18,290 nt of DNA. Source: an uncultured Collinsella sp. GTDB taxonomy: Bacteria; Actinomycetota; Coriobacteriia; Coriobacteriales; Coriobacteriaceae. Position numbers and translations under genes: made by a program. This document shows, piece by piece, positions 7,701 to 12,980 of the stretch. The notes beneath the pieces were generated by a model. That model did not search any database, was not told the origin of the DNA, and saw nothing but the letters and a program-made list of their open reading frames with translations. The stretch lies in assembly GCA_937950415.1 (NCBI GenBank), contig CALFDL010000078.1, forward strand, positions 1-18,290, in the 5' to 3' direction. Positions within the stretch are counted from its first letter, which is position 1. Every line of letters begins with the position of its first letter.

Positions 7701-8266
7701 GTCAGATGCTCGTCCATCGACTTAATCTTTTTGAGCGCACGCTCCTTGCGGCGCTTGTGCTTGGAGATGCCGGCGGCCTCCTCGATGAGGGCGCGGCGCT
7801 CCTCGGGGCGGCTCTGCAAAATGGCGTCGAGCTTGCCCTGGCTGATGATGGAATGCGTATCCTTGCCCAGGCCCGAATCGTGCAGGATGTCCTGAATGTC
7901 CATCAGGCGGCACGGACTCGAGTTGATGAGGTACTCGCTTTCGCCCGAGCGATACATGCGACGGGTGATGGCGACTTCGTCAAAATCGACGGGCAGCATA
8001 TGGTCCGAGTTATCGAGCACCAGCGTGACCTCGGCGACACCCACCGGCTTGCGCGCTGACGAGCCCGAGAAGATGACGTCCTCCATGGCCTGGCCGCGCA
8101 GCTGCTTGGCGCTCTGCTCGCCCAGGACCCACAGAATTGAGTCGGAGATGTTCGATTTTCCCGAGCCGTTGGGACCGACGATGACGGTCAGGCCCGGCTC
8201 AAACGTCATATGGGCGCGGTCGGCAAACGACTTGAACCCTTTGAGCGTGAGGGACTTGAGATACAC
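4730..8266 (-). CDS. smc: Chromosome segregation ATPase SMC
   Basis: Core of the bacterial condensin, which extrudes DNA loops from parS/ParB loading sites with ScpA and ScpB. The 1178 residues have the full SMC plan: N-terminal Walker A GPNGSGKSN (31-39), Q-loop near ISQGKLD (about 141-147), a coiled coil to about 505, a hinge of about 515-660, a second coiled coil to about 1020, then the C-terminal head with signature MSGGEK (1079-1084) and Walker B LDEVEAALDD (1106-1115). It starts at GTG 8266 with GAGGA upstream, ten bases after the rnc stop, and its stop overlaps the ftsY start. The rnc-smc-ftsY order is common in Gram-positive bacteria. scpA and scpB are not in this window. Confidence 0.98.
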   Translation of the reverse strand: MYLKSLTLKGFKSFADRAHMTFEPGLTVIVGPNGSGKSNISDSILWVLGEQSAKQLRGQAMEDVIFSGSSARKPVGVAEVTLVLDNSDHMLPVDFDEVAITRRMYRSGESEYLINSSPCRLMDIQDILHDSGLGKDTHSIISQGKLDAILQSRPEERRALIEEAAGISKHKRRKERALKKIKSMDEHLTRARDINKEIARQLRPLERQVDRARKYKELSSRANELTQMLAVDELRSLQSQWNDLESRSKEGAAELELAQYRLGEKERELEKLQVMLEEKGLFVGDLGEQRRHMQDVVGRINSDMRLLEEKGHNMVSRLSDMRGQISSSEHQRRRVVEELEDARAQLEEVTGAHMQAQEDVDAAGPAAAELHERRVALDNQISQLTREQRDVQRGADNAALELAKVKDSLSNAEVEDNMYASRLEQIDEQLEEVTASLESRRERAEELEGALEEVRQAQVDAREATETARAALKDLRARESEARNKLSEVRSELASQKKLDARMADSSPLVSRLMGALGDDVSGRLGDVLEAPRELEGLVEQLLAGDIDALLFDDAATLERAGRAALDQKKASGEALLVARGVSGSIAAEGAAGTRLVDRLSVRAGYGPVVEALLGGYYVVDDLSAALSAPVVDGVTYVTPDGARVACGGLVRVGLDAGEASGALERKRRIRELEGLEPDLAAIFEHASDQVVEANAAVEEARAAEGDAAGEIARLEGERRSLLSEIGRLEQSANNAEVERVRISKRREQAAEAVRAARPRVDELTRSRDEARAQASDLGLQIAEANDELDRVRRDDSEAAGKLADAKVRLAQTSERLRSLKGRVPDLEHRLEGIDRRIRGTRQASRSLELLRLRVDPMHERYSALLERASDWAARLRDQASLEEADSASLKKTIEDAKAEVARAKDKVDTAAATQNEFKVARGKLEVQVEAAIKAITADGTTVLEEALMLPAPTDRDAAERELNQLVRQINNLGPVNQVAMEEYEQLKRRADYIEEQLADLESARKALAKITVAIDRKMRKAFLVTFEKVDVNFREIFAMLFPGGQAHLEMTDPEHPAETGIEVVAQPRGKRITKMMLMSGGEKSLTALALLFAVYRTRTVPFYVLDEVEAALDDANLSKLIGALDVLRSDTQLLVISHQRRTMEDADVLYGVSMQADGVSRVVSQKLDRETGKVVNA

Positions 8267-8276
8267 GGTTCCTCGC

Positions 8277-9002
8277 TTACACGTGCTTCTTGTTCAGAAT
8301 CACGCCGTTGGTGGTGTAACCCATGCGGTCGAGCGCTTCGAGCGCGGCGGCTCCCTCGGCTTCCTTCTTAGAGGAACCGGTGCCGCGACCCTGGCGAATG
8401 CCATCGATGAGCACCACGGCGGTAAAGGTGGGCGCATGCGCCGGGCCCTCGGAGCCAACGAGCTTATACGCCGGGGGCTCGTGACCGTCGGCTTGCACGC
8501 ACTCCTGCAAAAACGACTTGGGGTTCGCGGGATGCTCGGCGCGCTCGGAAGCCAAATGCGGCTTAAGCGTACGATGGATAAACTCCGCCGCAACGTCCCA
8601 GCCGGCATCCAGGTACAGTGCGCCCACGAGCGACTCGTAGACGTTCTCGAGCGCCGAATGCAGGCCGCGCGCACCGGTACCGGTCTCGGAGGCACCAAAG
8701 ATGATGATGTCGTCGATGCCCAGCTCGTGAGAAACCTCAGACAGCGTGGCGCCCGAGACGAGCGACACCTTCAGGCGCGTGAGCTTGCCCTCGTCAAACT
8801 CCGGATAGGACTCAAACAGGGAGCGTGCGACCACAGCGCCCAAAATGGAATCGCCCAAGAACTCAAGGCGCTCATAGCTGGCAGAAACCGGCTGGCCCTC
8901 GACTGCCGAGGGATGCGTAAGGGCCGCGCGCAGCAGCACCTTATTATTGAACTCGTGGCCCAGGATTTCCTGGGCGCGCGAAAGTCGTTCAGACAAAGCC
9001 AA
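8277..9002 (-). CDS. rnc: Ribonuclease III
   Basis: Double-strand-specific endoribonuclease that matures 16S/23S rRNA precursors and cuts structured mRNAs. The 241 residues carry the catalytic domain with signature ERLEFLGDS (44-52) and the second active-site segment ENVYESLVGALYLD (119-132), followed by a dsRNA-binding domain (about 160-228) ending SSKKEAEGAAALEAL. In the second segment, the position matching the usual metal-binding Asp (E. coli D114) is N120, while the Glu (E123) is kept. The start is TTG at 9002, three bases after the acpP stop, with GGGAGG overlapping the end of acpP. The rare start and tight spacing suggest expression depends on acpP translation. It is followed after ten bases by smc. 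Confidence 0.96.
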   Translation of the reverse strand: MALSERLSRAQEILGHEFNNKVLLRAALTHPSAVEGQPVSASYERLEFLGDSILGAVVARSLFESYPEFDEGKLTRLKVSLVSGATLSEVSHELGIDDIIIFGASETGTGARGLHSALENVYESLVGALYLDAGWDVAAEFIHRTLKPHLASERAEHPANPKSFLQECVQADGHEPPAYKLVGSEGPAHAPTFTAVVLIDGIRQGRGTGSSKKEAEGAAALEALDRMGYTTNGVILNKKHV

Positions 9003-9005
9003 GAC

Positions 9006-9248
9006 CTAGGCCTCCCTGGCATTTTCGATCGCGTCGACGGCGTCGGCGACAGAGTTGAGCGAGAGCAGGGTCTCGTCATCGATCTCGAGGTTGAACTCGT
9101 CCTCGATAGCCGTAACCAGCTGCAGGCGCTCGAGCGAGTTGGCATCGAGGTCGTCAAAGGTGGTCTCATCGCTAATTTCGGCAACATCGACGCCCAGAAC
9201 GTCAGCAGCGACCTCGGCGATCTTGTCGAAGATTTCGGAGCGGTCCAT
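9006..9248 (-). CDS. acpP: Acyl carrier protein
   Basis: Small acidic protein carrying growing fatty acids on a phosphopantetheine arm; its acyl form is the substrate of the upstream PlsX. The 80 residues form the usual ACP size, with attachment serine S38 in DANSLERLQLV and the acidic second helix TAIEDEFNLEIDDET. The residue before the serine is Asn rather than the Asp of the usual DSL motif. The start ATG at 9248 has GAGGAAG upstream; an in-frame ATG at 9263 would add five residues (MRGSA) and has no good ribosome site. The leader contains a 20-bp perfect palindrome. It lies between plsX and rnc, a common arrangement, and shares a near-zero gap with rnc. Confidence 0.95.
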   Translation of the reverse strand: MDRSEIFDKIAEVAADVLGVDVAEISDETTFDDLDANSLERLQLVTAIEDEFNLEIDDETLLSLNSVADAVDAIENAREA

Positions 9249-9285
9249 AGCGCTTCCTCTCATAGTGCATGAATACCAAAAGAAT

Positions 9286-9305
9286 GGTACCGCCCGGGCG
9301 GTACC
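9286..9305. repeat. 20-bp perfect palindrome in the acpP leader
   Basis: GGTACCGCCC followed by its exact complement GGGCGGTACC. On the minus strand it can fold as an eight-bp stem with a CCGG loop and is followed by ATTCTTTT, so it may be a weak terminator after plsX. A TAGAAT -10-like box on the minus strand (9320-9325) lies just upstream, so it could instead be an operator or attenuator for acpP-rnc-smc. Sequence alone does not decide. Confidence 0.6.
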
Positions 9306-9362
9306 AAGACACGGTTCTGATTCTACCCCACGACGTGCGCCCCAAGACGCATAACGCCGCTG

Positions 9363-10382
9363 TTATAAAACGATACCGTCCATAGAGTTGGCGACATTCT
9401 CGACCAGCCCGGCGCGCACGGCTTCGGCCGCCGCGAGCGTACCGTTTTTAACAGCCTCGACCGAGGTGGCGCCATGGCCGATCAGGACCACGCCGCGCAG
9501 GCCCAGAAGAATCGCGCCGCCCTTGGCGTCGCCAGAGAGCTTGGCCTTAATCTCGCGCATTTGCTTTTTGATGAGTAGCGCGGCAATCTTGGTGCCGAGC
9601 GAAGACATAAAGACACCCTTGAGCTCCTGCAGCAAAAACTTGGCAGCGCCCTCGGTGGCCTTGAGCGCAATATTGCCCGACATGCCATCGGCAACGACGA
9701 CATCGAAGTTACCTGAGGTGATGTCCGTTCCCTCGCAGTTACCAACAAAGCCGGGAACGGCGGCTTTCATGGCCGGGAAGCAGGCCTTGGTAAAGTTGGA
9801 GCCCTTCTCGTCCTCGGTGCCGTTAGCAAGCAGGCCCACGCGGGGATGCTCGATGCCCAGGACGACGCGGGCATAGGCGCTACCCATCTGCGCAAAGCGC
9901 ACCATGTCGTCGACCTCGACATCGGGGTTGGCGCCCATATCGCACAGCACCGTCAGACCGCCGGCACGATTGGGCAGCGCATTGGTCAGACAGGGACGCA
10001 CCGGCTGCTTCTTGCCTTCGGCCTGATACCTAAACGGCGTCACGTAGGCAGTAGCCGCGGCGGTCATGGCGCCGGTGGAGCCGGCGGAGAAGAACGCGTC
10101 CGCATTTCCCTTCTTGATGGCGCGGCACGACAGCACGATCGAAGACTTGCGTTTGGTCATCACGGCGCGAATGGGATCGTCATCCATGGCGATAACGTCG
10201 GGTGCCTCAAGGGCCTCAACACGTGCGTGGGAAGCAGCAAAGGGATTGACGATTTCGGCGGGGCCAGCTGCCAAGACCTCGATATCGGGATCGGCAGCAA
10301 GTGCAGCCTCGATACCATCGAGAACAACCTGAGGTTTCTCGTCTCCACCCACAACGTCTACACAAACGCGAACGTTACTCAT
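9363..10382 (-). CDS. plsX: Phosphate acyltransferase PlsX
   Basis: Converts acyl-ACP and phosphate to acyl-phosphate, the acyl donor for PlsY in phosphatidic acid synthesis; a peripheral membrane enzyme. The 339 residues span the family: DVVGGDEKP near the N-terminus (the usual form is DAMGGD), SAGSTGAM, CDMGANPD, LLANGTEDEKGS, GNCEGTDI and the conserved end of the fold GLRGVVLIGHGA. The ATG at 10382 is chosen because AAGGAG sits seven bases upstream; the ATG two codons earlier would be only one base from that site. A terminator hairpin ends about 17 bases before the start codon, an unusual position. acpP follows, encoding the carrier of its substrate. Confidence 0.96.
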   Translation of the reverse strand: MSNVRVCVDVVGGDEKPQVVLDGIEAALAADPDIEVLAAGPAEIVNPFAASHARVEALEAPDVIAMDDDPIRAVMTKRKSSIVLSCRAIKKGNADAFFSAGSTGAMTAAATAYVTPFRYQAEGKKQPVRPCLTNALPNRAGGLTVLCDMGANPDVEVDDMVRFAQMGSAYARVVLGIEHPRVGLLANGTEDEKGSNFTKACFPAMKAAVPGFVGNCEGTDITSGNFDVVVADGMSGNIALKATEGAAKFLLQELKGVFMSSLGTKIAALLIKKQMREIKAKLSGDAKGGAILLGLRGVVLIGHGATSVEAVKNGTLAAAEAVRAGLVENVANSMDGIVL

Positions 10383-10399
10383 AAACATGCTCCTTATAC

Positions 10400-10429
10400 A
10401 AAAATGGCCGACTCATTGAGCCGGCCATT
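10400..10429 (-). terminator. Intrinsic terminator after rpmF, directly before plsX
   Basis: On the minus strand a 12-bp stem (10418-10429 with 10403-10414, one G-T pair) with a three-base loop is followed by a run of five T. This is a strong intrinsic terminator ending the asp23-to-rpmF transcript. Its T-run touches the ribosome site of plsX, so plsX needs read-through or regulated antitermination, unless transcription starts within the hairpin. Confidence 0.8.
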
Positions 10430-10432
10430 GTG

Positions 10433-10446
10433 GTTCCATTTGGAAC
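10433..10446. repeat. Inverted repeat GTTCC-N4-GGAAC before plsX
   Basis: Five-base arms around ATTT, located between rpmF and the terminator. It could be an operator or an alternative RNA fold: its minus-strand AAATGG is complementary to the CCATTT on the 3' side of the neighbouring terminator. This is an inference from pairing only. Confidence 0.35.
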
Positions 10447-10460
10447 GGCATCGCATCCAG

Positions 10461-10466
10461 AGTATA
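10461..10466 (-). promoter_or_regulatory. Candidate -10 box before plsX
   Basis: TATACT on the minus strand just after the rpmF stop codon. A transcript from here would begin upstream of the hairpin at 10400-10429 and so carry it as a leader. No good -35 box is seen, so confidence is low. Confidence 0.25.
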
Positions 10467-10469
10467 CCG

Positions 10470-10649
10470 TTACTCGGTAACGATAACCTCGCGGTCCTTG
10501 TAGAAACCGCAGCTGGGGCACACGTGGTGCGGAAGCTTGACAGCGCCGCAACGGGGGCACGTGGACTGAGCCGCAGCCGAGATCTTCATGTTGGCGGAAC
10601 GACGGGTGTGAGTGCGGATACGACCCTGCTTTTGTTTAGGTACGGGCAT
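10470..10649 (-). CDS. rpmF: 50S ribosomal protein L32
   Basis: Small zinc-ribbon protein of the large ribosomal subunit. The 59 residues begin MPVPKQKQGRIRTHTRR, the usual basic L32 start, and contain two CxxC pairs, C31/C34 and C44/C47 (CPRCG and CPSCG), for zinc. The start ATG at 10649 has GGAAGG upstream; the stop is TAA. It follows yceD after 64 bases, matching the conserved yceD-rpmF pairing, and is followed by a strong terminator. The four-cysteine form suggests the zinc-dependent version; no zinc-independent paralogue is in the window. Confidence 0.96.
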   Translation of the reverse strand: MPVPKQKQGRIRTHTRRSANMKISAAAQSTCPRCGAVKLPHHVCPSCGFYKDREVIVTE

Positions 10650-10713
10650 AGTGACCTTCCTTATGAACTATCCAGTGTGGCGATTACGCGCAAGTAGCGA
10701 TACTACCACAGTT

Positions 10714-11268
10714 TTACTCATCGAGCTTGAGATTCTTCAATGCTGCAAATGGATTTTCCGTGGCAGCGGCCCATTCTGCCTCTGCCTGGGCGGCGCAATC
10801 GCATTGCTCGACGTTGAGATTGCAGCCGCAAGTGGGGCACAGACCGCGGCAATCGGGCTTGCAGAGCACTACAAACGGCGTGTCCATAACGACCGCGTCA
10901 TTGATGGGCTCACCCAGATCGACTAGACGGTCCTCACCCAGGAGCTCGTAGCCGTCCTCGTAGGCCTCGGGATCCTCGGGCTCCTCAAAGAGATAAAACT
11001 CCTCGATCTCGCCGGCGATATCAAACGAGGCGGGCTCCAGGCAACGGTCGCACTCGCCGGTGGCGTGCGCGCGAACCATGCCCGTGAGCAAGACACCGGT
11101 ACCGGCATTGGTAAAGACAACGTCGTAGTCGATGCCGTCCTGTAGCTGGTACTCCTTCTCGCCCACCGTGTAGGTGGCGACATCGACCTTACCGGTCAGC
11201 GGATACGAATCTCCAGGAAACTCGAGCTGCTCGGAAAGATCGACGGTAACGCTCGGGAACTCAGCCAT
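10714..11268 (-). CDS. YceD / DUF177 family protein
   Basis: Member of the DUF177 (YceD) family, commonly encoded just upstream of rpmF and linked in some bacteria and plastids to 23S rRNA accumulation. The 184 residues include CDRC (73-76), a second cysteine cluster CKPDCRGLCPTCGCN (136-150) with C156 and C158, and the typical end NPFAALKNLK. The nine cysteines suggest metal binding. The ATG at 11268 overlaps the stop of the upstream gene by one base (TAATG) and lacks a clear ribosome site, so translation is probably coupled. Function beyond the rRNA link is not known from the sequence. Confidence 0.9.
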   Translation of the reverse strand: MAEFPSVTVDLSEQLEFPGDSYPLTGKVDVATYTVGEKEYQLQDGIDYDVVFTNAGTGVLLTGMVRAHATGECDRCLEPASFDIAGEIEEFYLFEEPEDPEAYEDGYELLGEDRLVDLGEPINDAVVMDTPFVVLCKPDCRGLCPTCGCNLNVEQCDCAAQAEAEWAAATENPFAALKNLKLDE

Positions 11269-11765
11269 TACCACTGACCATTCTGCTGGGCGGCACCCTC
11301 GTTGAGCTGCTGACGGCAACGGGTAACGGTGCCGGTCAGGCTCTTGAGGTTCTCCTCCAGGTGTGTAAAGACCTGCTCTGCATAGTCCTCGGCAGCATAA
11401 CGCGTCTCGCGCTCGTACTGCTGGGCACGATCGCGGATGTCGTCGGCCTGCTGCTGCGCAAGGCGGACGATCTCCTGCTCACCGGCAATGGTGAGGGCCT
11501 GCTGCTGAGCGTCAGCGATGATGGAATCGGCCTGAGCGGCGGCGGAAGCCATGAGCTCCTCGCGCTCCTTAAGGATACGGCGGGACTTCTGCCACTCCTC
11601 GGGATAGCTCATGCGGATCTCGTCGAGGATGTTGAAGAACACGTCGGCGTCGATGACCTTGAACTGAGCGTTCTTGCCGAAAGGCGGCTTGGCTTCCTCG
11701 ATCAGCCCTTCGAGCTCATCGACCAAGCTGACGATCCTATCGCCAGGAAAATTCTCGCCCGGCAT
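11268..11765 (-). CDS. DivIVA/SepIVA-like coiled-coil protein
   Basis: A 165-residue hydrophilic protein. The N-terminal part (about 8-55: IVSLVDELEGLIEEAKPP and VIDADVFFNILDEIRMSYPEEW) is followed by a long helical, alanine/glutamine-rich coiled coil (about 60-158). It has no signal peptide or membrane segment. In actinobacteria the position next to the DUF177 gene is held by the DivIVA-domain septation protein SepIVA (Rv2927c in M. tuberculosis), and the layout here matches, so a role in division or envelope growth is inferred. The start ATG at 11765 has AAAGGAG five bases upstream; earlier ATGs lie in or before that site. It overlaps the yceD start. A remote similarity to ATP-synthase b-like coiled coils is an alternative, but the context argues against it. 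Confidence 0.72.
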   Translation of the reverse strand: MPGENFPGDRIVSLVDELEGLIEEAKPPFGKNAQFKVIDADVFFNILDEIRMSYPEEWQKSRRILKEREELMASAAAQADSIIADAQQQALTIAGEQEIVRLAQQQADDIRDRAQQYERETRYAAEDYAEQVFTHLEENLKSLTGTVTRCRQQLNEGAAQQNGQW

Positions 11766-11833
11766 CCGGTCTCCTTTCATAGGTAACATATCATCGTGCT
11801 AGTTTACCACATGCCACCAGGCAATAAGAAACG

Positions 11834-12331
11834 TCACGAAAAGCGATGTTTGAGCGCTTCGACCACGTTGGACGGGACAAACGTCGATACATCGCTGCCG
11901 AGCGAGGCAATCTGGCGAACGACCGAGCTCGAGATATAGCCGTACTGCGGCGCACTCATGACAAAGATGGACTCCAGCTCGCTATCCAGGCGATAGTTAA
12001 GGTCGGCCTGCTGCAGCTCATACTCAAAGTCGGTCATGGCGCGCAGACCCTTGACCACGGCCCCCGCCCCCTGCTCGCGAGCGAAGTCGACCAAGAGGCC
12101 GGTAAAGGGCAGGACCTCGACGCCGTCGATATCACCGAGCGCCTCGCGGGCCAGCGCCACGCGCTCATCGAGCGTAAACGTGGTGCCCACACCGTTTTTA
12201 CCCTGCGACTCGGCAACAGCGACGATCACGCTGGGAAAGATGCGACGGGCGCGGCGGATCACATCGATATGGCCAAACGTGATGGGATCGAAGGTGCCCG
12301 GGACGATCACGCGATTGATGGTGTCACTCAT
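11834..12331 (-). CDS. coaD: Phosphopantetheine adenylyltransferase
   Basis: Transfers AMP from ATP to 4'-phosphopantetheine, the penultimate step of coenzyme A synthesis. The 165 residues are the usual length, with the nucleotidyltransferase motif GTFDPITFGH (12-21), the substrate-binding segment VKGLRAMTDFEYE (93-105), and ISSSVVR (133-139) near the C-terminus. The start ATG at 12331 has AGGAGG six bases upstream; the frame is open far upstream, but that part lies inside rsmD and is not homologous. It overlaps rsmD by eight bases. The rsmD-coaD pair is widespread. Confidence 0.97.
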   Translation of the reverse strand: MSDTINRVIVPGTFDPITFGHIDVIRRARRIFPSVIVAVAESQGKNGVGTTFTLDERVALAREALGDIDGVEVLPFTGLLVDFAREQGAGAVVKGLRAMTDFEYELQQADLNYRLDSELESIFVMSAPQYGYISSSVVRQIASLGSDVSTFVPSNVVEALKHRFS

Positions 12332-12980
12332 GAGCATCCTCCTGAAACGTCGTGGCATCGTTGTTGTCAGCATCGGTGCCAGCGCTATCGCCCTCACCAT
12401 CGTCATCGCCGACCCAACGAAGCAGGTCGACCGAGGTAATGCCGTAGCGCTTCTCACGTACAGTCTCAAAGTCTGCCGGATGCGCGCCCGCATCGGCGGC
12501 GGCATGCTCAAACAGGGCATAAGCGCCAGGTGCAAGCAGACCCTGCTGAGCCAGGTTCTGCAGCAGTTCCTCGACCGGCTCGGCACCAAAAGCATAGGGC
12601 GGGTCGAGCAGGACCAGATCAAAGGGGCCGCCCGGTACACGACCGCGCGAGGCACTCGCCAGCATGTCGCCCGTGACCACGCGCCAACGCGCACGGTCGC
12701 GGCAGAGCGACTCGATATTCTTGGTAATGAGCCGCGCGGCGTTGCGATCGATCTCAAACGTCGTGAGCGAGCGGGCCCCACGAGAGAGCATCTCTAACCC
12801 TAAGGCACCGGAGCCGCCAAAGGCGTCCAGCACACGAACCTCGTCCAGATCGAAGTCGAATGCCGACATGACCATAGATGCGCACGACTCGCGCACGCGA
12901 TCAGTCGTGGGGCGGGTGACATCGCGACCACGGGGCTCCTCGATCTTACGACCGCGCCATTCGCCGCCGATGATTCTCAT
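12324..12980 (-). CDS. rsmD: 16S rRNA (guanine-N2)-methyltransferase RsmD
   Basis: Methylates G966 (E. coli numbering) of 16S rRNA on the assembled 30S subunit, using S-adenosylmethionine. The 218 residues show the family start MRIIGGEWRGRKI, the SAM-binding LDAFGGSGALG (51-61) and the catalytic DPPY (126-129). The last 30 or so residues are rich in Asp and Glu, a tail beyond the usual fold. The start ATG at 12980 overlaps the recG stop as ATGA, with AAGGAGG ten bases upstream inside recG. Its own stop lies inside coaD. The overlaps suggest translational coupling of recG-rsmD-coaD. Confidence 0.95.
   Translation of the reverse strand: MRIIGGEWRGRKIEEPRGRDVTRPTTDRVRESCASMVMSAFDFDLDEVRVLDAFGGSGALGLEMLSRGARSLTTFEIDRNAARLITKNIESLCRDRARWRVVTGDMLASASRGRVPGGPFDLVLLDPPYAFGAEPVEELLQNLAQQGLLAPGAYALFEHAAADAGAHPADFETVREKRYGITSVDLLRWVGDDDGEGDSAGTDADNNDATTFQEDAHE

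Noticed and set aside
2804..9272. Several long plus-strand frames opposite ffh, ftsY, smc, rnc and acpP
   Set aside because: All lie fully antisense to well-supported genes and have no motif or ribosome site; they follow from codon bias on the other strand.
12332..12781. N-terminal extension of CoaD
   Set aside because: The extension overlaps rsmD in another frame; the start at 12331 has a strong ribosome site and gives the usual 165-residue length.
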